Shown: in pieces, positions 34,527 to 43,435 of the stretch | How positions within the stretch are numbered: position 1 is the stretch's first letter | Layout: the number at the start of each line of letters is the position of its first letter | Assembly: GCA_035328465.1 (NCBI GenBank) | Contig: DAOLIQ010000002.1 | Span: 20,908-84,907 of the forward strand | DNA length: 64,000 nt | Source of the DNA: JADJEI01 sp035328465 | Lineage (GTDB): Bacteria > Bacteroidota > Ignavibacteria > Ignavibacteriales > Ignavibacteriaceae | Reading direction: 5' to 3' | Program-made: the position numbers and the translations under genes | Notes under the pieces: model-generated | Database searches by the model: none | The model's input: the letters and a program-made list of their open reading frames with translations, nothing else | Told to the model about the DNA's origin: nothing

Positions 34527-36150
34527 AAAACAAAGACGATCCATTGTGGTTAAATACTGGTTAAGTAATTTAAGTTTCCATGAGAAGCTTCCATCAATAA
34601 AGATTAGATTATTAATTTTTTACTCCCTCTTTTTTTTCAATTCCTTTGCGCAAATTAAATATCTCGATTCCCTTTTTAGCGATGATGGTATTAGTTTAAC
34701 AAACCTTGGTAATTTTGAAGGGGCTTGGAGTGTCTTTAGTACAAATGAAAATAAAATTATTGTTAGCGGCTGGTCGAAGCTAAGCACAGAATCTCCTGAA
34801 GATATTTTATTAATGCGATTTAATAATGATGGGAGTATTGACAGTACTTTTAAATCAGGCAATATTATCTCTGTCGAGGAATTTACTTGGGAAAGTTCTT
34901 ACGCATCAATTGAACAAAAGGATGGGAAGATTCTTATCGCTGGAAGATTTTATAACGGACTAAACTGGGATTTTATGTTGGCAAGATTTTATGCTGATGG
35001 AAGATTAGATAGTTCTTTTGCCCAGAATGGATTTGCTATTATTGATATAAGCTCTGATGATAGAGCCTTCTCAATTGATTTACAGAATGATGACAAAATT
35101 ATTATTGCCGGCTTCGTGAATATTAACAATTGGGATTTTGCAGTGTTGAGGTTTAATTCTAATGGGTTACTAGATAATACTTTTGGAAATAACGGAATAG
35201 TTATTAATGATTTTGATGGCGATATCGATGTCGCTTTTTCTATAAAAACACAATCAGACTCGAAAATAATAGCGTGTGGATGGACTTTCAGCAATGCAAG
35301 CTGGAATTTTGCTATGATTAGATATAATTCAGATGGCTCCCTCGATCAAAATTTCGGTAATAAAGGAATTGTGATTACTGATGTTGATAATGTATATAAT
35401 ACTTCTCACAGCATTGCAATTCAGGAAGATGGTAAGTACGTCGTTACAGGTTACAGATATTTTCGAGAGAGATTAGACACTGATATTCTTTTGGTGAGGT
35501 ATAACAGTGATGGTTCAATTGATCAGTCATTTGGAGTAAATGGATTTGTCACTAAAGATATAAATAGAAATGAGGATTTTGCTTGGGACGTAATTATTCA
35601 ATCTGATGAAAGAATCTTAGTAACTGGTTATACCAAGTCTGACTCATCAAAAAATGTTGTTACTCTCCGGTTTAATAATAATGGCCAAATTGATAGTACG
35701 TTTGGAGACAGTGGTGTTATCATTACTTCAATTTTCGGTTTTGATGAAGAAGGCAGGCACTTAGCATTACAAAATGATGGTAAAATCTTGGTTACAGGAT
35801 ACAGTTTCAATGGAGTTGATCAGGACCTTTTCATACTAAGAATAAATCCGGATGGAAATATTCTCCCTGTTCCTCAGGTCGATTCAACTTTGACAAATCT
35901 ATCTCAGAACTATCCAAATCCCTTTACGACCAAAACATTAATCCCTTTAAATCTGCATGAAACAAGCTACGTCACTTTAAAAGTCTATAATGCTTTGGGT
36001 GAGGAGGTTTCATCTTTAATCGATGAAGTAAAAATAGCTGGGAATTATAAAGTACTATTTGACAGGAGTAACCTTTCAAGCGGTATATATCTTTATCAAT
36101 TAATTACAAAAAATTATAGCCAGGCAAAAAAGATGTTAATCATAAAATAA
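34516..36150 (+). CDS. Delta-60 repeat protein with T9SS C-terminal sorting domain
   Basis: A secreted protein of about 544 residues. The ATG at 34516 with GAGGAG upstream is preferred to the GTG at 34498. A long basic n-region precedes the hydrophobic signal (LLIFYSLFFFNSFA). The mature part contains about seven delta-60 repeats of the form D-x-LL-RFN-DG-S-ID-x-SFG and a KI-x-x-x-G strand, expected to form a beta-propeller. The last 80 residues form a type A sorting domain: QNYPNPFTTKT, VTLKVYNALGEEV, NLSSGIYLYQL and a KKMLIIK end. This domain directs transport by T9SS and removal or anchoring at the cell surface. Ligand unknown. Confidence 0.9.
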   Translation: MLAKKQRRSIVVKYWLSNLSFHEKLPSIKIRLLIFYSLFFFNSFAQIKYLDSLFSDDGISLTNLGNFEGAWSVFSTNENKIIVSGWSKLSTESPEDILLMRFNNDGSIDSTFKSGNIISVEEFTWESSYASIEQKDGKILIAGRFYNGLNWDFMLARFYADGRLDSSFAQNGFAIIDISSDDRAFSIDLQNDDKIIIAGFVNINNWDFAVLRFNSNGLLDNTFGNNGIVINDFDGDIDVAFSIKTQSDSKIIACGWTFSNASWNFAMIRYNSDGSLDQNFGNKGIVITDVDNVYNTSHSIAIQEDGKYVVTGYRYFRERLDTDILLVRYNSDGSIDQSFGVNGFVTKDINRNEDFAWDVIIQSDERILVTGYTKSDSSKNVVTLRFNNNGQIDSTFGDSGVIITSIFGFDEEGRHLALQNDGKILVTGYSFNGVDQDLFILRINPDGNILPVPQVDSTLTNLSQNYPNPFTTKTLIPLNLHETSYVTLKVYNALGEEVSSLIDEVKIAGNYKVLFDRSNLSSGIYLYQLITKNYSQAKKMLIIK

Positions 36151-36157
36151 TATTAAA

Positions 36158-36703
36158 TTATTCTTTTCTATTCTTATCAAAAACTTTCCTCATCTCGTAA
36201 ATAGCTATTCCGTATGCCACGGCTACATTAAGTGATTGTTTAATTCCATACTGAGGAATTTCAATTGAAAAATCACATAGGTCTATTAGTTCCTGTGATA
36301 CTCCGGTTATTTCGTTACCAACAATTACGCAAAGTGGGAATTCATTTTTGGTTACGGCGTGATAGGGAATTGTTCTACTTGTTAATTCCAGTGCACAGAT
36401 TTTTATTCCTTCTGATTTTAATTTAAGCACAACTTCTTTTGCATCTTTAACGTATTCCCAGTTTACACTTTGCGTAGCTCCGAGAGCCGTTTTTAATATA
36501 TCTTTTTTAGGCGGGGAAGGGGTAAATCCACAGAGATAAAGTTTTTCAATCATAACACCATCAGATGTTCGAAAGATTGAACCAACATTGTAAGTGCTTC
36601 TAATGCTGTTTAGTACCACATATACCGGAAGCCTATTTACTTTGTGAAGGTTTTCAAGTGTGCTTCGGTTCGCTGAAATTTCGTCGTGAGTTAATTTTTT
36701 CAT
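36158..36703 (-). CDS. TrmH/SpoU-family RNA methyltransferase
   Basis: A 181-residue SPOUT-class enzyme that adds a 2'-O-methyl group to tRNA or rRNA ribose. Family motifs are LNSIRSTYNVGSIFRTSDG (motif 1), PLCVIVGNEITGVSQELIDLCD (motif 2, split here by wording as the GNE-x-x-GVS core) and IPQYGIKQSLNVAVAYGIAIYE (motif 3 core SLNVAVA). The trefoil-knot fold forms an S-adenosylmethionine pocket in motifs 2 and 3. The target RNA cannot be deduced. It sits eight bases from rlmN upstream on the same strand, giving a two-gene RNA-modification unit. Confidence 0.9.
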   Translation of the reverse strand: MKKLTHDEISANRSTLENLHKVNRLPVYVVLNSIRSTYNVGSIFRTSDGVMIEKLYLCGFTPSPPKKDILKTALGATQSVNWEYVKDAKEVVLKLKSEGIKICALELTSRTIPYHAVTKNEFPLCVIVGNEITGVSQELIDLCDFSIEIPQYGIKQSLNVAVAYGIAIYEMRKVFDKNRKE

Positions 36704-36711
36704 AAAAATAA

Positions 36712-37830
36712 TTATTTGAATTTAATCGCAAGCTGACCGCAAGCGGCAGCAATATCTTCACCTTGTGTAAATCGGACAATCACGGTAATGTCTCTTTCAC
36801 GAAGCTTCCGTACGAATTCTTCAATCTTATATTTTGCTGTAGGTCGTAATTCAGATGAAAAGCCTGTCGGATTCATGTGGGCTAATGAGTTAAACGGAAT
36901 AACATTTACTTTTGAAGGAATGCTTTTGCAAAGCTTAACTAATGCAGTTAAATCTTTCTCGGTATCATTTAAATCTTTCAGCATAATATATTCAAAAGTG
37001 ATGCGAGTATGAGTCTTACTTGAATAATATTTTAATGCATCGAGGTTTTCTTTAAGACTGTACTTCAAATTTATCGGCATAATTTTACTTCGTATTTCTT
37101 CGAAGCAGGAATGAAGCGAGAATGCTAATTTAGGTTTCAATCCGGAATCAGCAAGTTCTTTAATTTTATGAGGAATACCTGCTGTGGATACAGTGATTTT
37201 TTTAAGACTAATCCCGGTTGTTAATTCTTCAGAAAAAATTTTTAAAGTATTGAATGCTGCATCATAATTTAATAATGGTTCACCCATCCCCATAAAAACA
37301 ATGTTGGTAAGATTTTCTTTCCCAAAATCTTTGGCAGCTAAAAGATATTGATCAAATATCTCACCTGCAGTTAAATTTTTTTTATATCCCATAAGTCCGG
37401 TGGCGCAAAATTTACAATCAAGCGGGCAGCCAACTTGTGTGGAGATACAAAGCGTATTTCTTTTTGCTTCGGGAATTATTACAGATTCAATTTTATTACC
37501 ATCAACAGTTTCAAAAATAAATTTTTTTGTCCCGGTTTCACATGATGTTTCAGAATCGAAGTAAGTTAAACTTTGGAGAATCGTTTCTTCGGACAATTTT
37601 AATCTAAGAGATTTGGGAAGATTTAACATTTCATCAAAACTGAGTGATAGGTGATTGTACATCCAATTAAATACTTGTCCGGCACGATAAGCAGGCTCAC
37701 CAATAGAATTAAAATAAGTTTTTAATTCCTCAAATGTTAATCCCTTTAGAACTGTTTTCTTAGAATGATTACTGATTAAGCGGGTTGGTGTCATATAAAT
37801 TATTGAAAATTTCTCTGTGAATATAATCAT
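36712..37830 (-). CDS. rlmN: Dual-specificity RNA methyltransferase RlmN (radical SAM)
   Basis: Methylates C2 of A2503 in 23S rRNA and of A37 in some tRNAs, using two S-adenosylmethionine molecules and a 4Fe-4S cluster. The cluster motif is at C135, C139 and C142 (GCPLDCKFCATG), the second catalytic Cys is near 128 (TLCIST) and the methyl-carrier Cys is near 364 (AAACGQL), as in the E. coli enzyme. Another landmark is VFMGMGEPLLNYD. The start is uncertain: ATG at 37794 (MTPTRLIS) is 12 codons downstream and neither has a ribosome site. Downstream on the same strand lies the TrmH-family gene. Confidence 0.95.
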   Translation of the reverse strand: MIIFTEKFSIIYMTPTRLISNHSKKTVLKGLTFEELKTYFNSIGEPAYRAGQVFNWMYNHLSLSFDEMLNLPKSLRLKLSEETILQSLTYFDSETSCETGTKKFIFETVDGNKIESVIIPEAKRNTLCISTQVGCPLDCKFCATGLMGYKKNLTAGEIFDQYLLAAKDFGKENLTNIVFMGMGEPLLNYDAAFNTLKIFSEELTTGISLKKITVSTAGIPHKIKELADSGLKPKLAFSLHSCFEEIRSKIMPINLKYSLKENLDALKYYSSKTHTRITFEYIMLKDLNDTEKDLTALVKLCKSIPSKVNVIPFNSLAHMNPTGFSSELRPTAKYKIEEFVRKLRERDITVIVRFTQGEDIAAACGQLAIKFK

Positions 37831-38033
37831 TCATTCGCGGCAGATAAAACCAAATAATTTTGTGATTGGTGATTGGAGCTTAATCTTAACCTCGATTAAT
37901 TATATAACACTTATAAAAGTTATTTGACTTTCTTTCTGCAGAAAATTGCGCAGCTACATAGATTACTTTATTTTTAAACCAATGGAAAAAAGGTTTAAGA
38001 ATTATACATACAAATCAAATCAGTGGAGTTATA

Positions 38034-39179
38034 ATGAATTTTGAATTTACAGAAGATCACAAAATGATTCAGGAATCGGCAAAAGAATTTGCACGCGAAG
38101 TAATCGCTCCTTCCTCAATTGATAGAGACATAAAAGCAGAATTCCCGACCGAAATTATAAAACAAATGGGTGAACTCGGTTTTATGGGTATGATGGTTAC
38201 TCCTGAATATGGAGGCGCCGGCTTGGATACGATTAGTTACGTGCTAGCAATGATAGAAATTTCAAAGGTGGATGCAAGCTGCGGCGTGATAATGTCCGTA
38301 AATAATTCTCTCGTTTGTTATGGATTGGAAAAGTATGGCTCCGACTTTATAAAACAAAAATATTTAATTCCGCTTGCAAAGGGTGAAAAATTAGGAGCCT
38401 TCGCTTTGTCAGAACCCGAAGCAGGAAGTGACGCTACCAAACAAAAGACCACTGCTGATCGAAATGGTGATTTTTATATTTTAAATGGCATAAAAAATTG
38501 GATCACCAACGGAACTACCGCAGATTATGTTTTAGTAATGGCTACAACTGATAAAGAAAAAGCGCACCATGGAATTTCAACTTTGTTAGTAGAACGCGGA
38601 ACACCCGGATTTGATCATGGCAAAAAGGAAGATAAGCTTGGTATCAGAAGTTCAGATACTTGCTCTTTGACTTTTGAAAATTGTAAAATCCCAAAAGAAA
38701 ATTTGGTTTGGGAAGAAGGCAAGGGATTTAACTTTGCAATGAATACTCTAAACGGGGGGAGAATTGGAATTGCTTCACAGGCAATCGGCATTGCTGAAGG
38801 AGCATTCGAAGCCGCTTTAAAATATTCTAAAGAACGTAAAGCATTCGGAACAATTATTTCAAATCATCAGGCTATTCAATTTAAACTCGCAGATATGGCT
38901 GTTAAGATTGATGCGGCAAAAATGCTTACATTAAAAGCCGCTGCAATGAAGGATGCAGGATTAAAATATTATAAAGAAGCTGCGATGGCTAAACTATACG
39001 CTTCCACTATAGCGTTTGAGTGTGCTTCGGAGGCGATTCAAATACATGGTGGTTACGGCTATGTTAGAGAATATCTTGTGGAAAGATATCTTCGTGATTC
39101 AAAAATCACTGAAATTTATGAAGGTACAAATGAAATTCAGCGAGTCGTTATCGCAAGAGCATTATTAGATTCAAAATAA
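38034..39179 (+). CDS. Acyl-CoA dehydrogenase
   Basis: FAD enzyme introducing the alpha-beta double bond in acyl-CoA during fatty-acid or branched-chain amino-acid oxidation. The 381-residue protein carries the first signature GAFALSEPEAGSDATKQKTT, the substrate-binding WITNGTTADYVLV, and the second signature near the end with IHGGYGYVREY and IYEGTNEIQRVVIARA, in which the Glu of YEGTN is the catalytic base of short/medium-chain enzymes. Electron transfer flavoprotein genes are not in the window. A 203-base leader region precedes it; a GGAG ribosome site is present. Confidence 0.95.
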   Translation: MNFEFTEDHKMIQESAKEFAREVIAPSSIDRDIKAEFPTEIIKQMGELGFMGMMVTPEYGGAGLDTISYVLAMIEISKVDASCGVIMSVNNSLVCYGLEKYGSDFIKQKYLIPLAKGEKLGAFALSEPEAGSDATKQKTTADRNGDFYILNGIKNWITNGTTADYVLVMATTDKEKAHHGISTLLVERGTPGFDHGKKEDKLGIRSSDTCSLTFENCKIPKENLVWEEGKGFNFAMNTLNGGRIGIASQAIGIAEGAFEAALKYSKERKAFGTIISNHQAIQFKLADMAVKIDAAKMLTLKAAAMKDAGLKYYKEAAMAKLYASTIAFECASEAIQIHGGYGYVREYLVERYLRDSKITEIYEGTNEIQRVVIARALLDSK

Positions 39180-39181
39180 AA

Positions 39182-39637
39182 TTGAAATTGTTATTGATTT
39201 ATATTTTTCTTCTGCTTCAATCTTTTTTATTCGCACAAAGTGATTGGAAGAGATGGGAAGCAGAAGATATTTCTTATCAAATAAAAGAGAATCATCGAAG
39301 CCGTGATTATTCATTCGAGTTTGAAAACATCTCTGATTTTAGTGTAAAAGTTTTTACTAATTCTTACTGGTTTTTTATTTCAGAGGTGGATGGAGACAAT
39401 TGCCCTTACAGTCCATCTTGTTCGTCATTTTTTATGGCTTCGGTAAAAGAAACTAATCCTGCTCAAGGTTTATTAATGTTCTTCGATAGGTTTACACGCG
39501 ATTTTAATATTTTCAATCGCAAGTCTCACTATCCTCGTTTTATCGACGGTCAATATTTTGACCCACCTTACCTATATACTTTGGAAGAATCAAAAATAAA
39601 ATATACACCTCCTGTCCTTTTAACTTCCGATAAATGA
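39182..39637 (+). CDS. Exported YidD-like protein
   Basis: A 151-residue protein with a TTG start two bases after the previous stop and a signal peptide (LLIYIFLLLQSFLFAQ). An N-terminal region of about 40 residues is followed, at 62-110, by a YidD-like segment: FISEVDGDNCPYSPSCSSFF with C74 and C80 spaced as in YidD, then a helix with AQGLLMFFDRFTRDF. Classical YidD is a short, signal-less inner-membrane factor of about 85 residues that aids YidC-dependent insertion, with a third Cys in an R-C-x-P motif; here that Cys is replaced by Asp-Phe. It overlaps the next gene in ATGA fashion. Export and partner genes suggest an envelope role distinct from YidD; this is inference. Confidence 0.72.
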   Translation: MKLLLIYIFLLLQSFLFAQSDWKRWEAEDISYQIKENHRSRDYSFEFENISDFSVKVFTNSYWFFISEVDGDNCPYSPSCSSFFMASVKETNPAQGLLMFFDRFTRDFNIFNRKSHYPRFIDGQYFDPPYLYTLEESKIKYTPPVLLTSDK

Positions 39638-40497
39638 AATTATTTTTTTTAATTGCTTTATTTACATTTAGCTTTATATTTGTAAAAAATTTATCAGCAC
39701 AAAATGAATTTCATTCTCCCCCAAATGTAAAATTGTTTGCTGACTATCTTTTCTGCGAAAAAGATTATCTGCGCGCTGCCGAGGAATATCAAAAATTAAA
39801 TAGTGAGAAAATGGATGATACAGTTGACTATAAAATTGCTTTATCTTATTCGATCATTAAAGACTTTGCAAATGCAAAGAAATCATTAAGTAAAATTGAT
39901 AGAAAATCTGTTTTTTATGAATTGTCAGCACTTGAATTACTTAAGATAAATTATCTTTTAAATGAAAGAACAGAGTTAGAAAAAAGTGAAAACTTTGATT
40001 CTATTTTTACAGATAGTCAAAAGAAATCATCTGCAATGAAATTAATTTTTCTTGCAGAATTAAAGGAAGGAACTTTTTTAAAAAATGCAAATGATTTTCT
40101 TTTCGCATTTAATGACTCTGAAAAAGCATCTGCAAAAGAATTATTCGATTTAAAAATTTTCCCACCATATAAAAATTCTCTAAAAGCAGGAATATTATCT
40201 GCTATTATTCCCGGCGCAGGGAAATTTTATGTTGATGAAATCGGCGATGGGGTAATGGCTTTACTTACTACGGGTATCTTTGCCTTTTTATCGTACGACA
40301 ACTTCAAAGCTGAACATAATTTCAGGGGGTGGTTATTTGCCGGCATAAGTACGCTTTTTTATGCAGGTAATATTTATGGCTCAGTTGCTGCAGCGCAAAT
40401 CTATAACACTCGTGTTGATTATGAATTTGGTGTAAAGCTAAATTCATTCCTCGATGATAATAAATTCTTTATTCCACAAATTAACTTCTGCAAATAA
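39634..40497 (+). CDS. TPR-like exported protein with PGAGKFY membrane segment
   Basis: A 287-residue protein with a signal peptide (FLIALFTFSFIFVKNLSA), TPR-like helices at about 35-170 (YLFCEKDYLRAAEEYQKL, IALSYSIIKDFANAKKSL) and a membrane-associated region at 183-260. That region begins with AGILSAIIPGAGKFYVDEIG (PGAGKFY near 193-199), which resembles the PGxGQxYxG motif of TM2 and DUF5683-like membrane proteins, followed by two hydrophobic stretches. The next gene encodes a protein with the same plan. It is coupled to the YidD-like gene (4-base overlap). Function unknown. Confidence 0.72.
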   Translation: MKLFFLIALFTFSFIFVKNLSAQNEFHSPPNVKLFADYLFCEKDYLRAAEEYQKLNSEKMDDTVDYKIALSYSIIKDFANAKKSLSKIDRKSVFYELSALELLKINYLLNERTELEKSENFDSIFTDSQKKSSAMKLIFLAELKEGTFLKNANDFLFAFNDSEKASAKELFDLKIFPPYKNSLKAGILSAIIPGAGKFYVDEIGDGVMALLTTGIFAFLSYDNFKAEHNFRGWLFAGISTLFYAGNIYGSVAAAQIYNTRVDYEFGVKLNSFLDDNKFFIPQINFCK

Positions 40498-40501
40498 ATT
40501 G

Positions 40502-41344
40502 ATGGGAAGATTTAGCCGATTAATTGTCTTAGTTGTTCTGATGTTTTTACCCAGCCACTCTTTTACTCAGCAGATTTACGAAAGTCAATACGACTTTGCT
40601 AGAAATTTGATGAATGAGAAAAAATATTTCGATGCCATCACAGAATTTAAACGATTGATTTTCTTCAACAGAGACAGCACAAATTTATTTCTATATTACT
40701 CATTAATTGGAGATTGTTATAATGCTGGTGCAAAGTTTGATGAGTCTATTTATTATTACACATTGTCCGAAATAAATTCAAAAACGTCTGGGCAGATTTA
40801 TGATGCACAAATAAAAATCATCCGTAGTAATATTTTACGTAGAACTACTAACCGAGCATTATCTTTACTCGATTCTCTAGCAGCGAATAAAAATTATTTG
40901 GATAAAATTGATGAAATAAATTACTGGCGAGGCTGGGCTTTTATTTTCTCTGACGATTGGGAATCAGCCTCTGTTGAATTTGCAAAAGTTGATTCAGCAA
41001 AACAGCTTGCAGAGTTCTGCAGACTGACTAACGAAAATCTTTATTCGGTCACGCTCGCCAAAACGTTATCTTATTTTTTCCCGGGGCTTGGTCAATTTTA
41101 CACTGGTAATTATGTAAGCGGTTTATTATCGCTTGGGTGGAATGTACTTTGGGGCTACACCGCGATAAAAGCATTTTCGGCTGATAGGATTTTTGATGGA
41201 ATCATGGTCTCAAATTTTTTGTGGTTCAGATTTTATCGTGGTAATTTTGAAAACGCTGAAAAATTTGCTGAAGAGGTTAACTTGTTAGAAACAAATAAAG
41301 CACTAAACTGGCTCCAAAATGAATTTAACGGTACAAAACCGTAA
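40502..41344 (+). CDS. TPR-like exported protein with PGLGQFYTG membrane segment
   Basis: A 280-residue protein from the ATG at 40502, four bases after the previous stop; a start at 40454 would overlap that gene and mask the signal peptide. The signal sequence (RLIVLVVLMFLPSHSFTQ) is followed by TPR-like helices (YDFARNLMNEKKYFDAITEF, YYSLIGDCYNAGAKFDESIYY) and a membrane segment at about 187-230 starting with LSYFFPGLGQFYTGNYVSG (PGLGQFYTG near 194-202). Domain order matches the preceding protein, so the two are paralogs. With the YidD-like gene they form a compact three-gene unit. Function unknown. Confidence 0.75.
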   Translation: MGRFSRLIVLVVLMFLPSHSFTQQIYESQYDFARNLMNEKKYFDAITEFKRLIFFNRDSTNLFLYYSLIGDCYNAGAKFDESIYYYTLSEINSKTSGQIYDAQIKIIRSNILRRTTNRALSLLDSLAANKNYLDKIDEINYWRGWAFIFSDDWESASVEFAKVDSAKQLAEFCRLTNENLYSVTLAKTLSYFFPGLGQFYTGNYVSGLLSLGWNVLWGYTAIKAFSADRIFDGIMVSNFLWFRFYRGNFENAEKFAEEVNLLETNKALNWLQNEFNGTKP

Positions 41345-41467
41345 TTTTATTCAGAAGTTTTTAGTCTAGTAAAATTCTAATTAAATGTTATATTCAATCT
41401 AAAGAATTATAAAATATTGTAATTGCTAGCATTAATTCCCTTATTTAAAACCAAAATTGGAGATTAA

Positions 41468-42085
41468 ATGAAGAATAAAGGTTTAATAATCGGTTTATCT
41501 GTCGTCGGTGTAATATTGTTGGGAATATTCATGATGATAATGTGGGGAGTAGGCGTTTATAATAATATGGTAACGTTAAATGAATCAGTCACCAAAAGTT
41601 GGGGACAAGTGGAGAACCAATATCAGCGAAGGGCTGATCTGATTCCTAATCTTGTTAACACGGTTAAAGGTTACGCTGATTTTGAACAGAAAGTTTTGAC
41701 TGACGTGATTGAGGCGCGTTCCAGAGTAAGTCAATTCAATATCACACCAGAAGTTTTGAATGATCCTGCTGCGTTTCAGAAATTTCAATCGCTTCAAGGA
41801 GAGTTAAGCGGCGCACTTTCAAGATTATTAGTTACAGTTGAAAATTATCCTAATCTAAAAGCCAACGAAGGATTTTTGAATCTACAGGCTCAGCTTGAGG
41901 GAACTGAAAACCGAATTACAGTTGAGCGAAAGAATTTCAACGAATCTGTACTCACTTATAATACTTCTATAAAGAAATTTCCCGCATCATTTTTAGCCGG
42001 AATGTTTGGCTTTAATGAGAAACAATATTTTAAATCTCAAGCTGGAAGTGAAAACGCTCCCAAGGTTGATTTCGGCACTCGATGA
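41468..42085 (+). CDS. lemA: LemA family protein
   Basis: A 205-residue membrane-anchored helical protein. One N-terminal helix (about 5-30) is followed by the LemA core: YNNMVTLNESVTKSWGQVEN, YQRRADLIPNLVNTVKGYA, FEQKVLTDVIEARSRV, then LSGALSRLLVTVENYPNLKA and the closing FPASFLAGMFGF block. LemA proteins are widespread and form a coiled-coil bundle facing the periplasm, but have no settled biochemical role; they often stand beside a TPM-domain gene, as here (4-base overlap). The gene has its own 123-base upstream region. Confidence 0.92.
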   Translation: MKNKGLIIGLSVVGVILLGIFMMIMWGVGVYNNMVTLNESVTKSWGQVENQYQRRADLIPNLVNTVKGYADFEQKVLTDVIEARSRVSQFNITPEVLNDPAAFQKFQSLQGELSGALSRLLVTVENYPNLKANEGFLNLQAQLEGTENRITVERKNFNESVLTYNTSIKKFPASFLAGMFGFNEKQYFKSQAGSENAPKVDFGTR

Positions 42086-42783
42086 GAATTTTATTCTTTG
42101 TTCTTGTTAGTTCAATTTTATTGTTTGCTCAGCCCGAAGTACCTGAGCTTAAAATGTGGGTTACAGATCAAACAAGTACATTAAAATCTGATGAGCTAAC
42201 AAATTTAAACACTCGCTTAAAAACCTATGAAGATACCACTTCAAATCAATTAATTGCTTTGATGATCGCTTCACTTGAGGATTATCCGATTGAAGATTAT
42301 TCTCACGAAGTAGCAACAAAAAATAAAATAGGGACTGAAAAACATGACAACGGTGTTTTACTTTTAGTGGTAAAGAATGACCGAAAACTTCGCATCGAAG
42401 TTGGGTATGGATTAGAAGGCGCACTACCCGATGCTCTTGCAAGCTCAATTATCCGAAATGTCATCATCCCTAAGTTTAAAAACAATGAATACTACGCAGG
42501 TATAAGCGATGGCATCAATGCAATCATTGCAACTATTGCCGGTGAGTACAAAGCAGAGCCTGATAGTGATTCTGACGGAGGTGGTTCAATTATTTTTACC
42601 ATCTTCGTAATTATTTTTATTATTATTATGCTTTTTGGAAAATCAACCGGTGGAAAATCCGGCGGATTTTATTATGGCGGTAGTTCAGGAAGCGGCGGTT
42701 TTTCGAGCGGAGGATTTTCAAGTGGTGGTTTTAGCGGTGGAGGTGGTTCTTTCGGCGGCGGCGGAGCAAGTGGAAGCTGGTAA
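42082..42783 (+). CDS. TPM-domain protein with Gly/Ser-rich C-terminus
   Basis: A 233-residue protein with a signal peptide, a TPM (DUF477) domain at about 20-155 and one membrane helix near 173-193. Domain landmarks are VTDQTSTLKSDELTNLN, LEDYPIEDYSHEVATK, DNGVLLLVVKNDRKLRIEVG and YGLEGALPDALA. After the helix the tail consists almost entirely of Gly, Ser and Phe repeats of the type SSGGFSSGGFSGGG and ends in W. TPM proteins have been linked to photosystem repair and acid-phosphatase activity in plants, while bacterial copies with a glycine tail are unexplained. Translation is coupled to lemA. Confidence 0.9.
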   Translation: MRILFFVLVSSILLFAQPEVPELKMWVTDQTSTLKSDELTNLNTRLKTYEDTTSNQLIALMIASLEDYPIEDYSHEVATKNKIGTEKHDNGVLLLVVKNDRKLRIEVGYGLEGALPDALASSIIRNVIIPKFKNNEYYAGISDGINAIIATIAGEYKAEPDSDSDGGGSIIFTIFVIIFIIIMLFGKSTGGKSGGFYYGGSSGSGGFSSGGFSSGGFSGGGGSFGGGGASGSW

Positions 42784-42877
42784 TATTTTATTATTGGATT
42801 GAGTATGAAAAATTATATTCATATTTTTAGATAAAGCAATTAGATATTTAAAATTATTATTGAAATAAGGAGAAAAA

Positions 42878-43210
42878 ATGGCAATTAAAATAACTGAAGA
42901 ATGTATTAACTGTGGTGCTTGTGAACCGGAATGCCCAAACACAGCAATTTATGAAGGAGGTGTTGAGTGGGAATTAGCTGGCAAACATTATGGTGACGGT
43001 GCTGCGGCTCCATCAGGCGCTAATGGATTTTTTTCAAGTGATTTTTTCTATATAGTGCCTGATAAATGTACCGAGTGTAAAGGATTTCATGATGAACCAC
43101 AATGTGCGGCTGTATGCCCCGTTGATTGCTGCGTTCCGGATCCTAATCACGTTGAAGATGAAGCAACTTTACTTAAACGAAAAGATTATCTCGATTCTGT
43201 TGGTCGCTAA
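42878..43210 (+). CDS. 2[4Fe-4S] ferredoxin, long-tail copy
   Basis: A 110-residue electron carrier. Cluster I is bound by CINCGACEPECPN and cluster II by CTECKGFHDEPQCAAVCP, with eight residues between the second and third Cys as in the Allochromatium-type ferredoxins. About 40 residues separate the two motifs, holding a WELAGKHYGDGAAAPSG stretch. The tail after the second motif (about 25 residues, with two extra Cys in VDCCVPDP) ends in a charged helix. The gene at 43436 is a close paralog. An AAGGAG ribosome site precedes the ATG and a terminator follows. Confidence 0.93.
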   Translation: MAIKITEECINCGACEPECPNTAIYEGGVEWELAGKHYGDGAAAPSGANGFFSSDFFYIVPDKCTECKGFHDEPQCAAVCPVDCCVPDPNHVEDEATLLKRKDYLDSVGR

Positions 43211-43233
43211 AGATTTAAGTTTAGTTTAACTTG

Positions 43234-43265
43234 TGCCCGGTTAAATATAGCCGGGCATTTTTTTT
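43234..43265 (+). terminator. Rho-independent terminator after ferredoxin 1
   Basis: Stem TGCCCGG (43234-43240) / CCGGGCA (43251-43257), 10-base loop, then eight T (43258-43265). It separates the two ferredoxin genes into independent transcripts. Confidence 0.9.
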
Positions 43266-43435
43266 ATTTCAATTCAGAGAAAATCGGACATTCATTTTCT
43301 CATTTCTGATAAATCCGCATTAATTATTGAATCCATGTCTTCAATTTTTTAAATAATTAAATTTTTAAATCAATTTTTTATTGGTATGATTTTAGTACTA
43401 TTTATAAAAATTAAATTTGAATAATTGGAGTTACA

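Noticed and set aside
37831..38033. Riboswitch or RNA gene before the acyl-CoA dehydrogenase gene
   Set aside because: The 203 bases hold only short A/T-rich inverted repeats and no conserved RNA pattern that I could recognise.
42650..42783. Tandem DNA repeat in the TPM gene
   Set aside because: The repetition comes from the Gly/Ser-rich protein tail usual for this family, not from a separate DNA element.
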